Shown: piece by piece, positions 47,862 to 58,338 of the stretch | Layout: the number at the start of each line of letters is the position of its first letter | How positions within the stretch are numbered: position 1 is the first letter of the stretch | Source of the DNA: Actinospineispora eucalypti | GTDB taxonomy: Bacteria > Actinomycetota > Actinomycetes > Mycobacteriales > Pseudonocardiaceae | DNA length: 64,000 bases | Assembly (NCBI GenBank): GCA_014208095.1 | Contig: JACHMT010000001.1 | Location: forward strand, 1,178,001-1,242,000 | Direction of reading: 5' to 3' | The notes under the pieces: model-generated | What the model saw: the letters and a program-made list of their open reading frames with translations, nothing else | What the model was told of the DNA's origin: nothing | Databases searched by the model: none | Translations under genes and position numbers: made by a program

Positions 47862-49067
47862 GTGCGCCTCGCGGACGTCACTGATCTCAACGCGCTCGGC
47901 ACGCCGGGCCTGCCGCTGCGGGAGTTCCTGCTGGTCGGGCTCACGGCGGCGGTGGTGACGTTCCTGCTCACCGGGTTGGTCCGGCTGCTCGCGCTGCGCT
48001 TCGGCGCGGTGGCCTGGCCGCGCGGGCGGGACGTGCACGTCACCCCGACCCCGCGCTGGGGCGGGTTGGCGATGTTCGGCGGGGTGCTCGGCGGGGTGGC
48101 GGTGGCCGCGCAGCTGCCGGCGCTGCGCCTGGCCTTCGACTACTCCTCGGAGGTGCGCGGCGCGCTGCTGGCCGCCGCGCTGATGGTGCTGGTCGGCGCG
48201 CTGGACGACCGCTACGAGCTGGACGCGCTGACCAAGGCCGCCGGGCAGACCACCGCCGCAGGGGTCATGGCGCTGCAGGGTGTGCAGTGGTCGGTGCTCT
48301 GGCTGCCCTGGGGCGGCGGGGAGAACAGCGCCGGCTCGCCGCTGGTGTTCAGCCAGGGGCAGGCGGTCGTGATCACCGCCGTGCTCACCGTGGCCCTGGT
48401 GAACGCGATGAACTTCGTGGACGGGCTGGACGGGCTGGCCGCCGGGGTCGGGATGATCGCCGCCGGCGCCACCTGCCTGTTCGCCTTCGGGCTGTTGTAC
48501 AAGGCCGGCAACGACCCGAACTACTACACCCCGGCGCTGATCACCGCCATGCTCGCCGGGGCCTGCTTCGGCTTCCTGCCGCACAACTTCAACCCGGCCC
48601 GGATCTTCATGGGCGACTCCGGGTCGATGCTGATCGGGGTGATGATGGCGGCGGCCACCATCACCGCGTCCGGCCGGATCAACAGCGCCAAGACCGGTGA
48701 CCTGATCGGCCTCACCGCGCCGCTCACCGTGGTCGCCGCCGTGGTGTTCGTGCCGCTGCTGGACCTGTTGATGGCGGTGGTGCGGCGCACCAGGGCGGGG
48801 CTGAGCCCGTTCAGCCCGGACAAGATGCACCTGCACCACCGGCTGCTGGAGATCGGCCACTCGCAGCGCCGCGCGGTGCTGTTGATCTACTTGTGGTCCG
48901 CCGTCCTGGCCTTCGGCGGTGTGGCGCTGGCGGTGAGCGAGAACACCACCCTGGTGCTCTGGGGGATCGGCTTCGGCGTGCTGCTGGCCGTGCTGGCCAC
49001 CGCTATCCCTCGGCTCCGCCCCGCTCCGCGCCGGCCACCGGCGCACGCCCCCGCTTCTACGTCCTGA
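47862..49067 (+). CDS. wecA: WecA/MraY-type polyprenyl-phosphate GlcNAc-1-phosphate transferase
   Basis: This is a 401-residue multi-pass protein that transfers GlcNAc-1-P to polyprenyl phosphate, starting arabinogalactan or wall polymer linker synthesis. VTPTPRWGGLAMF, DDRYELDALTK (Asp-Asp), NFVDGLDGLAAG and the cytoplasmic DKMHLHHRLLEIGHSQR loop are diagnostic. The GTG lies five bases after glyA, implying cotranscription. In actinobacteria this gene regularly precedes the atp operon, as here. Confidence 0.92.
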   Translation: MRLADVTDLNALGTPGLPLREFLLVGLTAAVVTFLLTGLVRLLALRFGAVAWPRGRDVHVTPTPRWGGLAMFGGVLGGVAVAAQLPALRLAFDYSSEVRGALLAAALMVLVGALDDRYELDALTKAAGQTTAAGVMALQGVQWSVLWLPWGGGENSAGSPLVFSQGQAVVITAVLTVALVNAMNFVDGLDGLAAGVGMIAAGATCLFAFGLLYKAGNDPNYYTPALITAMLAGACFGFLPHNFNPARIFMGDSGSMLIGVMMAAATITASGRINSAKTGDLIGLTAPLTVVAAVVFVPLLDLLMAVVRRTRAGLSPFSPDKMHLHHRLLEIGHSQRRAVLLIYLWSAVLAFGGVALAVSENTTLVLWGIGFGVLLAVLATAIPRLRPAPRRPPAHAPASTS

Positions 49068-49114
49068 ACCGGCTCGCGGCGGCCTGCTGCTGGCGGGTGG
49101 CGTTGGAGAGCGGG

Positions 49115-49188
49115 CCGGTTCGAGAGATGGCTTGGACGGCTCGGCCGGGGCGGTCTGCCGCGATATGGGTGCCGCCCGCTCGGTTGCC
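49115..49188. repeat. Family E unit, copy near the wecA end
   Basis: CCGGTTCGAGAGATGGCTTG, then GACGGCTCGGCCGGGGCGGT, matches the E units of the composites at 16322 and 25311. It is the first of three repeats (E, F, D3) in the gene-free stretch 49068-50015. That stretch also holds the atp promoter region; 49380-49840 shows no other recognisable feature. Confidence 0.6.
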
Positions 49189-49221
49189 TTCTGTATCCCT
49201 AACTCTGGTGGGTGTCGGCGG

Positions 49222-49288
49222 GGTGATCGCCGTCTGTGGCGGATTAGCGTCGAAAATCGACGCTGTAGCGCCACGAACGGCGATCATC
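49222..49288. repeat. Family F palindrome
   Basis: Two 32-base arms (from GGTGATCGCCGT to AGCGTCGA, and TCGACGCT to ACGGCGATCATC) match at 25 of 32 around a three-base AAA centre. It would form a long hairpin. A half-copy (CCACGATCGGCGATCA) is near 29008. Confidence 0.75.
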
Positions 49289-49308
49289 CTCGGTGACCCG
49301 CCGGATTC

Positions 49309-49375
49309 CATGATCATCAGAGCATCGTGGTCGTGCCGGGTGGCCGGAAGAGGCCGCCATGTCCTGTTGACCATG
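49309..49375. repeat. Family D palindrome, copy D3
   Basis: CATGATCATCAGAGCATC (49309-49326) and CATGTCCTGTTGACCATG (49358-49375) are inverted with several mismatches; the right arm is nearly identical to the D1 arm. It lies upstream of the ATP synthase operon. Confidence 0.65.
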
Positions 49376-49848
49376 TAGCCGGCGAGTGGCGGGTGTCGCA
49401 CCGTATGCGGCGTCACAGTTACTTGTGCGGCGTCGGAGTGGGGCGGTGTCGCCGCGCTGGCTGGGGCTGTGGTGTCCGTCCCAATTTTGTTGGGCTTCCG
49501 ACGTTTCGGGCGCCTGGCGGCGGGCAGCCATCGGTCGTGTCCGGGCGCGAGTTGTTGATCTTCGCGGGCCACTGGGAATGATCTTCGATCCCCGCTGGGA
49601 CGGCCGCGGTCGAACCGGTAAAGAAAGGGTTTGGCCTGATGGTGGCTGCGCCGGGTATTCACGCGCACGATCGGGGGTACTCATAAGGAGTGGCTTTCCT
49701 GAGAATCCATCAGGGGTACCGTGCTAGCCCCGCGAACCGATGGATAAAGGGTTGGAGAGTAAGTGCTAGCTTGTCGCCGCCGCGATCTTCGCGCTATCAA
49801 GCCCTATGCGCTGGTCAGGGGGCAAGTGGTAGCCGGGCGGCGCTGTGG

Positions 49849-49854
49849 TAGCGT
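49849..49854 (+). promoter_or_regulatory. Possible -10 box for the ATP synthase operon
   Basis: TAGCGT at this point is the same hexamer found before glyA and murA. It lies about 160 bases before the first atp gene, leaving a leader that contains a stem (CCCCGCCA/TGGTGGGG, 49863-49882). No clear -35 was identified. Confidence 0.3.
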
Positions 49855-50015
49855 CGCCCTATCCCCGCCAGATGGTGGGGGCTCCGCTCGTCAGTGTGGC
49901 ACAGACCGTGGTTTCGGGGACCAGCAGTATTCAGGTCAGCCACACGATGTGGGGATGAAGCGGTTGTGAACAGTCGGCCGATCCGATCCGCTGACGCCGA
50001 CGACCGGAGGGCGCG

Positions 50016-50216
50016 GTGAGCAGCCAGGGTCCGGAGCTGGGCGACCTGCTCGGGATGGGCACATCCATCGCCGGGTGTCTGGTCGTCGGGTTCGGTCTGG
50101 GTTGGCTGGTCGACCACGCGGCCGGGACCTTCCCGGCATTTGCGCTGGTGGGCCTGCTGCTGGGCATAGTCGCGGCCTGCTTCTACGTCTACGGACAGTT
50201 CAAAAAATTCATGTAG
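50016..50216 (+). CDS. AtpZ/AtpI-like small membrane protein
   Basis: This is a 66-residue protein with two hydrophobic segments (LGMGTSIAGCLVVGFGLGWLV and ALVGLLLGIVAACFYV). It belongs to the small F0F1 accessory family that sits at the head of atp operons and aids c-ring assembly or ion supply. GGAGG precedes the GTG at 50016. It is followed 34 bases later by a second accessory subunit. Confidence 0.8.
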   Translation: MSSQGPELGDLLGMGTSIAGCLVVGFGLGWLVDHAAGTFPAFALVGLLLGIVAACFYVYGQFKKFM

Positions 50217-50250
50217 TGAAGATGTCGGCAACGAAGCGACAGGAGCGTGA

Positions 50251-50661
50251 GTGATCCTCGGAGCGACAGCGGGGTCGCCGGTGCCCATGGTGAACCGGAA
50301 GACGCTGCGCCGCACTCTGCTGTGGGCCGCCGTGGCCGGTGTGATCGGGCTGGGCGTCGCCATCGCGCTGGGCCAGCCGGTCGCCGGGCTGCTCGGGCTG
50401 CTGGGGCTGGCCCTCGGCGCCGCCAACGCGCGCGCCGCGCAGGTTTCCGTGGCCCGCTACTCGGATCGGGGTGAGTTCAGCAAGGGCCGGTTCGCCATCA
50501 GCGTGCTCGGCCGCCTCGGTGTGATCACGGTCATCGCACTAGGCTGCGCCGTGTTGCTCCGCCCGACCGGTCTCGCGGTCTTCGCGGGCCTCGCCGTTTT
50601 TCAACTGCTCACGATCGTGAGCGCCATGCTGCCGCTGGTCAAGGAGATCCGACAGTCATGA
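50251..50661 (+). CDS. atpI: ATP synthase accessory subunit I
   Basis: This is a 136-residue membrane protein with about four hydrophobic segments (LLWAAVAGVIGLGVAIALG, LLGLLGLALGAANARAAQV, VITVIALGCAVLL and FAGLAVFQLL). It matches ATP synthase subunit I, a chaperone-like factor for c-ring assembly. The start is GTG 50251 or ATG 50287. The TGA overlaps the ATG of atpB (ATGA), so the two are translationally coupled. Confidence 0.75.
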   Translation: MILGATAGSPVPMVNRKTLRRTLLWAAVAGVIGLGVAIALGQPVAGLLGLLGLALGAANARAAQVSVARYSDRGEFSKGRFAISVLGRLGVITVIALGCAVLLRPTGLAVFAGLAVFQLLTIVSAMLPLVKEIRQS

Positions 50662-51416
50662 TTCAAAATCTGGCCGACGGCCAGCTGGTACTCGCCGCCG
50701 AAGGCGAGGGGGGCATCCAGCCCGGGCACCACACCACCGCGGAAGTCTTCGGGATGACCATCCACGTGGACACGGTGGCCGCGACGCTGATCGCCGGGGC
50801 GATCATCTGCGGGCTCGGGCTCTACATGGCGCGCAAGGCCACCTCGGGCCGGCCCAGCAAGCTGCAGCTGATCTTCGAGATGCTCGTCGAATGGGTGCAG
50901 GGGCAGGTCAAGGAGCAGATGGGCCTGCGCGCGCCGAGGGGCGTCGTGCAGCTGTGCGTGACCACGTTCGCGTTCATCCTGATCTGCAACTGGCTGGCCG
51001 CGCTGCCCACCGAGCACTACCTGCCGCCGCCCACCGCGGACGTGAACCTGGTCTACCCGATGGCGTTGTTCGTGATCATCTGGGTGCACGTGTTCAACAT
51101 CAAGCGCAACGGCGTGAAGCACTACTTCGGCCACATGGCCAAGCCGTACGCCTTCCTGGCACCGATCGAGGCGATCACCCAGTACTTCGGCCGTCCGGTC
51201 TCCCTGGCCCTGCGGCTGTGGGGCAACATCTTCGCCGGTGGCCTGATGGTCATGGTGATCGGTCTGATCCCGCCGTACGCGATGTGGCTGCCGAACGCCG
51301 CGTGGAAGCTGTTCGACATGTTCATCGGCGCCCTGCAGGCGCTGATCTTCACCCTGCTCACCATCATCTACTTCGCCGAGGCAGCGGGCGAAGAGGACGA
51401 GGCACACGCGCACTAG
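50658..51416 (+). CDS. atpB: ATP synthase F0 subunit a
   Basis: This 252-residue integral membrane subunit forms the proton half-channels. The essential Arg is in SLALRLWGNIFAGG near residue 180. The C-terminal helix (LQALIFTLLTIIYFAEAAGE) is the usual family end. The start overlaps the atpI stop. It lies upstream of atpE by 54 bases. Confidence 0.96.
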   Translation: MIQNLADGQLVLAAEGEGGIQPGHHTTAEVFGMTIHVDTVAATLIAGAIICGLGLYMARKATSGRPSKLQLIFEMLVEWVQGQVKEQMGLRAPRGVVQLCVTTFAFILICNWLAALPTEHYLPPPTADVNLVYPMALFVIIWVHVFNIKRNGVKHYFGHMAKPYAFLAPIEAITQYFGRPVSLALRLWGNIFAGGLMVMVIGLIPPYAMWLPNAAWKLFDMFIGALQALIFTLLTIIYFAEAAGEEDEAHAH

Positions 51417-51470
51417 CGCGGTAATGCTCCCTATAACGCAAGACGTGTCACAAGGAAAACGAGGAGAGTC

Positions 51471-51755
51471 ATGAGTCTGACCAACGAACTGCTCGCCCAG
51501 GGTGCGGCGGCAGGCGAACTGAAGTTGGCCGGCGCGTTCATCGGCGGTGGTCTGGCCCTGGCCGGCGGTGCCATCGGCGCCGCGGTCGGCGATGGTCTGG
51601 CCGGCGCCGCGACCATCCAGGGTGTGGCCCGTCAGCCGGAGGCCCGGGGCCGGCTGAACACCATCATGTTCCTGATCATCGGCCTGGTCGAGGGCATGTA
51701 CTTCATCAACCTGGCCTTCATGGCGCTCTTCGTCTTCGTGCTCGGCGCGCAGTGA
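51471..51755 (+). CDS. atpE: ATP synthase F0 subunit c
   Basis: This is a 94-residue proteolipid with two helices: [20 protein letters not shown] and the C-terminal helix with the proton-carrying Glu in [10 protein letters not shown]. The polar loop [10 protein letters not shown] contacts the gamma/epsilon stalk. GAGGAG precedes the ATG. The stop overlaps the GTG start proposed for atpF. Confidence 0.96.
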   Translation: MSLTNELLAQGAAAGELKLAGAFIGGGLALAGGAIGAAVGDGLAGAATIQGVARQPEARGRLNTIMFLIIGLVEGMYFINLAFMALFVFVLGAQ

Positions 51756-52351
51756 TCGGTATGAACACCGTGCCACAAACCACGGTATTGGCCGCGGACA
51801 ACTTCCTCGCGCCGAACGGCACGCTCATCGCCGAGCTCATCGCGTTCCTGCTCATTCTGTTCGTGCTGTGGAAATACGTCGTTCCGCCGCTCACCAAGTC
51901 GCTGCAGGAGCGGCAGGACATGGTGCAGAAACAGGTAGAAGACGCAGAGGACGCGAAAAAACAGCTCAAGGCGGCCACCGACCGCTACGAGCAGGCGCTG
52001 GCCGAGGCCCGCAACGAGGCAGCCAAGATCCGTGAAGCCGCCCGGGCGGACGGCGACCGGATCCGCGAGGAGCTGCGCGAGCAGGCCAACGCCGAGGTGG
52101 CGCGGATCCAGCAGCGCGGCGAGGAGCAGCTGGCCACGCAGCGCGCGCAGGTGGTACGCGAGCTGCGCGGAGAGCTGGGCGGCCTGGCCACGCAGCTCGC
52201 CGAGCAGCTGGTCGGCCACGAGCTGGCCGACGACGACCGCAAGCGGTCCACCGTGGACGCCTTCCTGGGCAAGCTGGACGACATGCCGGCCAGCGGCGGC
52301 AAGGCGGCCGTGCGGACCGGCACGCCGACCGGCACCGGCGGAGCCGGCTGA
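51752..52351 (+). CDS. atpF: ATP synthase F0 subunit b
   Basis: This is a 199-residue peripheral stalk subunit with one N-terminal membrane helix ([20 protein letters not shown]) and a long charged coiled coil ([20 protein letters not shown]). The GTG at 51752 overlaps the atpE stop; an ATG at 51761 is possible. The C-terminal tail is Gly/Thr-rich. The stop overlaps the atpH ATG (TGATG). Confidence 0.95.
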   Translation: MIGMNTVPQTTVLAADNFLAPNGTLIAELIAFLLILFVLWKYVVPPLTKSLQERQDMVQKQVEDAEDAKKQLKAATDRYEQALAEARNEAAKIREAARADGDRIREELREQANAEVARIQQRGEEQLATQRAQVVRELRGELGGLATQLAEQLVGHELADDDRKRSTVDAFLGKLDDMPASGGKAAVRTGTPTGTGGAG

Positions 52352-53181
52352 TGGCGGGACAGCTGCAGGCGGCCAGCCGCGAGTCGCTGGCCGAGGCGCA
52401 GGCCCGGCTGGACACGCGGGTGGACGCGGCCTCGGCCACCGAGCTGAGCACGCTCGGTGAGCAGCTGTTCGCGGTGGCCCGGCTGTTGCAGGCGGAGATC
52501 CAGCTGCGCCGCCACCTGGCCGACTCGTCGGTCCCGGCGGGCAGCCGGACGGCGCTGGCCGACCAGCTCTTCGCCGGGAAGCTCGACCGGCCGGCCCTGG
52601 ACACCCTTTCCGACCTGGTCTCCGGTCGCTGGTCGCGGCCGGTGGACCTGGTCGGGGCGGTGGAGGAGCTGGCCCGGCGGGCGACCCTCGGGGTGGCCGA
52701 GAAGGACGGCACGCTGGAGCGGGTGGAGGACGAGCTGTTCCGGTTCGGCCGGGTGCTGAACCGGGAGTCGGAGCTGTCCACGCTGCTGGGCGACCAGGCC
52801 GCCGACGCGGACCGCCGGGTCTCCCTGCTGAGCCAGCTGTTGGACGGCAAGGCCACCCCGGTCACGCTGACCCTGCTCGAGCAGGCGGTGCGCAACCCGC
52901 GCGGGCGGGCGCTGGAGGCGACCGCCGAGGAGCTGGCCGAGCTGGCCGCCGCCCGACGGGACCGCTACGTGGCGCACGTGGCCACCCCGGTGGCGCTCAC
53001 CCCGGCGCAGGAACAGCGCCTGACCGACTCGCTGAGCCGGCTGTACGGCCGGCAGATGTCGCTGCAGATCGAGCAGGACGCCACGCTGCTGGGCGGGCTG
53101 GTGGTCAGGGTCGGCGGCGAGGTCATCGACGGCAGCGTGGCCACCCGGCTGAGCGCGGCCAAGCGCGCGCTGCCCAAGTAG
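52351..53181 (+). CDS. atpH: ATP synthase F1 subunit delta
   Basis: This is a 276-residue delta subunit joining the stalk to the alpha3beta3 head. The C-terminal VRVGGEVIDGSVATRLSAAKRAL is the family hallmark. It is longer than the 180-residue Gram-negative form, as usual for actinobacteria. It is coupled to atpF through a one-base stop/start overlap and precedes atpA by 62 bases. Confidence 0.94.
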   Translation: MAGQLQAASRESLAEAQARLDTRVDAASATELSTLGEQLFAVARLLQAEIQLRRHLADSSVPAGSRTALADQLFAGKLDRPALDTLSDLVSGRWSRPVDLVGAVEELARRATLGVAEKDGTLERVEDELFRFGRVLNRESELSTLLGDQAADADRRVSLLSQLLDGKATPVTLTLLEQAVRNPRGRALEATAEELAELAAARRDRYVAHVATPVALTPAQEQRLTDSLSRLYGRQMSLQIEQDATLLGGLVVRVGGEVIDGSVATRLSAAKRALPK

Positions 53182-53243
53182 GCCACTCCACTCCACTCGA
53201 CGAGACGTAGCACGACTTTCGCAGAGAAGGAACGTAGAGAACC

Positions 53244-54893
53244 ATGACAGAGCTGACGATCTCCTCGGACGAGATCCGGAGCGCGATCGCGAGCTACGTC
53301 TCGTCCCTGGAGACCGAGACCTCGCGCGAAGAGGTGGGCACCGTCGCCGACACCGGTGACGGCATCGCCCACGTTGAAGGCCTCCCCTCCGCGATGACCA
53401 ACGAGCTGCTCGAGTTCGACGGCGGCGTGTTGGGCGTGGCGCTGAACCTGGACGTGCGCGAGATCGGCGCCGTCATCCTCGGCCCGTACAGCGGCATCGA
53501 GGAGGGCCAGCAGGTCAAGCGGACCGGCGAGGTGCTGTCCGTGCCGGTCGGCGACGGCTTCCTGGGTCGTGTGGTCGACCCGCTGGGGGCCCCGATCGAC
53601 GGCCTCGGCGAGATCACCAAGGAGACCGACCGGGTGCTGGAGCTGCAGGCCGCCTCGGTGGTCGAGCGGCAGTCGGTGAACCAGCCGCTGCAGACCGGCA
53701 TCAAGGCCATCGACGCGATGACCCCGATCGGCCGGGGCCAGCGGCAGCTGGTGATCGGCGACCGCAAGACCGGCAAGACGGCGGTCTGCGTGGACACGAT
53801 CATCAACCAGAAGAACGCCTGGGCCACCGGTGACCCGGAGCAGCAGGTGCGCTGCATCTACGTGGCCATCGGGCAGAAGGGCTCCACCATCGCCGGCGTG
53901 CGCCAGGCGCTGGAGGACGCGGGCGCGCTGGAGTACACCACCATCGTCGCCGCCCCGGCCTCCGACCCGGCCGGCTTCAAGTGGCTGGCCCCGTACACCG
54001 GCTCGGCCATCGGCCAGCACTGGATGTACCAGGGCAAGCACGTCCTGATCATCTTTGACGACCTTTCCAAGCAGGCCGAGGCCTACCGGGCGATCTCGCT
54101 GCTGCTCCGCCGCCCGCCGGGCCGCGAGGCCTACCCGGGCGACGTGTTCTACCTGCACTCCCGCCTGCTGGAGCGCTGCGCGAAGCTGTCGGACGAGCTG
54201 GGCGCCGGCTCGATGACCGGCCTGCCGATCATCGAGACCAAGGCCAACGACGTCTCGGCGTACATCCCGACCAACGTCATCTCCATCACCGACGGCCAGG
54301 TCTTCCTGGAGTCCGACCTGTTCAACCAGGGCGTCCGGCCGGCCATCAACGTCGGCATCTCGGTCTCCCGCGTGGGTGGCGCCGCGCAGGTCAAGGCCAT
54401 GAAGACGGTCTCCGGCTCGCTGCGGCTGGACCTGTCGCAGTACCGCGAGCTGGAGGCGTTCGCCGCCTTCGGCTCCGACCTGGACGCCGCCTCGGCGGCC
54501 GCGCTGGGCCGGGGCGCTCGCCTGGTCGAGCTGCTCAAGCAGGGCCAGTACTCGCCGTTCCCGGTCGAGGAGCAGGTGGTGTCGATCTTCCTCGGCACCC
54601 AGGGCCACCTGGACACCGTGCCGGTGCCGGACATCGGCCGGTTCGAGTCGGAGTTCCTGGACAACCTGCGCCGCAACGGCGAGGGCATCCTGGCCGAGAT
54701 CCGGGACACCGGCAAGCTCTCCGACGAGAACACCGAGCAGCTGGTGAACGCGGTGAACGCGTTCAAGAAGCAGTTCACCGCCTTCGACGGCTCCGGCGTG
54801 GTGCCCAGGGAAGAGCCGGCGGACGCCATCGACGAGTCGGAGACCTCCGCCGAGTCGGTCAAGGTGAACAAGCCGGCCCCGGCCAAGAGCTGA
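53244..54893 (+). CDS. atpA: ATP synthase F1 subunit alpha
   Basis: This 549-residue nucleotide-binding subunit has the P-loop GDRKTGKT near residues 172-179. The ATP synthase alpha/beta signature with the catalytic-interface Arg lies in [18 protein letters not shown]. The acidic C-terminal tail ([19 protein letters not shown]) is typical of actinobacteria. GAAGGAACG precedes the ATG. Confidence 0.97.
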   Translation: MTELTISSDEIRSAIASYVSSLETETSREEVGTVADTGDGIAHVEGLPSAMTNELLEFDGGVLGVALNLDVREIGAVILGPYSGIEEGQQVKRTGEVLSVPVGDGFLGRVVDPLGAPIDGLGEITKETDRVLELQAASVVERQSVNQPLQTGIKAIDAMTPIGRGQRQLVIGDRKTGKTAVCVDTIINQKNAWATGDPEQQVRCIYVAIGQKGSTIAGVRQALEDAGALEYTTIVAAPASDPAGFKWLAPYTGSAIGQHWMYQGKHVLIIFDDLSKQAEAYRAISLLLRRPPGREAYPGDVFYLHSRLLERCAKLSDELGAGSMTGLPIIETKANDVSAYIPTNVISITDGQVFLESDLFNQGVRPAINVGISVSRVGGAAQVKAMKTVSGSLRLDLSQYRELEAFAAFGSDLDAASAAALGRGARLVELLKQGQYSPFPVEEQVVSIFLGTQGHLDTVPVPDIGRFESEFLDNLRRNGEGILAEIRDTGKLSDENTEQLVNAVNAFKKQFTAFDGSGVVPREEPADAIDESETSAESVKVNKPAPAKS

Positions 54894-54905
54894 GTAGGCG
54901 ACTAG

Positions 54906-57313
<2,408 letters not shown>

Positions 57314-57330
57314 TGCAGGCCTGCGGCCTG

Positions 57331-57463
57331 CCTGTGAGTGGCGAGTGTCGCTATAGCGATATTTGGCACTCACGGGCGCCGAAGGCGCGAGTACTTCCGT
57401 GAGTGCCAAATATCGCTACCGCTTCGCGGCGCCGAAGGCGTAGCGACACTCGCCACTCACAGG
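57331..57463. repeat. Nested double family A palindrome inside the atp operon
   Basis: Outer arms are a perfect 23 bases (57331-57353 with 57441-57463, core GTGAGTGGCGAGTGTCGC). Inner arms are a perfect 22 bases (57354-57375 with 57397-57418, core GATATTTGGCACTCACGG). Both spacers carry GCGCCGAAGGCG. The structure equals two A elements in opposite orientation, the second with its core opened by an insertion. It lies between atpD and atpC. Confidence 0.92.
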
Positions 57464-57483
57464 CCGAACGGAGTGAGGCATTG

Positions 57484-57864
57484 GTGCAGATGAGTGTGGA
57501 GCTGGTGGCCGTCGAGCGCCGGCTCTGGTCCGGGGAGGCGATCTTCGTGTTCGCCCGGACCACCGAAGGTGAGATCGGTGTGCTGCCCGGCCACGAGCCG
57601 ACCCTGGCCCAGCTGGAACAGGCCGGCGTGGTGCGGATCGACACGCCGGAGGGCACCTCGATCACGGCGGCCGTGCACGGCGGTTTCCTCTCCATCACGC
57701 CGGAGGGCGTGACGGTGCTCGCGGAGAACGCCGAGCTGGCCGAGGAGATCGACGTCGAACGGGCGCGAGCCGCGGTCGACCGCGCGGACGCCTCGACCGA
57801 GGAAGGCGTAGCCGCGCAGGCCCGCGCCGAGACGCGGCTGAAAGCCGCCGCCTCGGCCGACTGA
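57484..57864 (+). CDS. atpC: ATP synthase F1 subunit epsilon
   Basis: This is a 126-residue regulatory subunit with a beta-sandwich ([57 protein letters not shown]) and a C-terminal helical pair ([15 protein letters not shown]). The start is GTG 57484 or ATG 57490. It is displaced from atpD by the palindrome at 57331-57463, so its expression may be uncoupled from the other subunits. Confidence 0.94.
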   Translation: MQMSVELVAVERRLWSGEAIFVFARTTEGEIGVLPGHEPTLAQLEQAGVVRIDTPEGTSITAAVHGGFLSITPEGVTVLAENAELAEEIDVERARAAVDRADASTEEGVAAQARAETRLKAAASAD

Positions 57865-57891
57865 ACCGGGTAACCGAGCGGCGGGGCGACG

Positions 57892-58338
57892 ATGGGGATT
57901 GCGCAGATCGTCGGGCTCGCCCTGCTGCTCGGTTGCGTGGTGATCGGCTGGCTGGCCATGCGCCGGCTGAGCCTGGTGCGTTCCGGCGGGGTGGACGTCT
58001 CGCTCCGCCGGGTGCGCGCCTCGGCGCCCAAGTCCACCCGGAACTGGAACCTGGGCGTCGCGCACTACGTGAACGACGACTTCGTCTGGTTCCGGATCAT
58101 CAGCCTCGGCCGGCGGGCCAACGTGACGCTCAGCCGGCGCGACCTGGAAATCATCGACCGGCGCCGGCCGGGCTCCACCGAGGAGTACGTGGTCCCGCCC
58201 GACTCCACCGTCCTGCGCTGCCGGGACGGTCAGCGCACCGTGGAACTGGCCATGACCCCGGGCGTGCTCACCGGCTTCCTCTCCTGGCTGGAGGCCCGCC
58301 CACCCGGCAACCTGGGCGACTACCCCCAAGCGTCCTAG
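57892..58338 (+). CDS. DUF2550 membrane protein
   Basis: This is a 148-residue protein with one N-terminal membrane helix (IVGLALLLGCVVIGWLAM) and a soluble domain (RNWNLGVAHYVNDDFVWFRI) matching the actinobacterial DUF2550 family. Its gene regularly follows atpC in this phylum. The function is not known; the location suggests a link to envelope or ATP synthase physiology. It ends with a 4-base overlap with the convergent SGNH gene. Confidence 0.88.
   Translation: MGIAQIVGLALLLGCVVIGWLAMRRLSLVRSGGVDVSLRRVRASAPKSTRNWNLGVAHYVNDDFVWFRIISLGRRANVTLSRRDLEIIDRRRPGSTEEYVVPPDSTVLRCRDGQRTVELAMTPGVLTGFLSWLEARPPGNLGDYPQAS

Noticed and set aside
49849..49882. Riboswitch upstream of the atp operon
   Set aside because: Only one simple stem is visible and no conserved aptamer pattern was recognised.
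49763..49969. A 68-codon plus-strand frame before the atp operon
   Set aside because: The sequence (rich in Arg, Gly, Ser) has no motif, no ribosome-binding site, and covers the probable promoter and leader hairpin of the atp genes.
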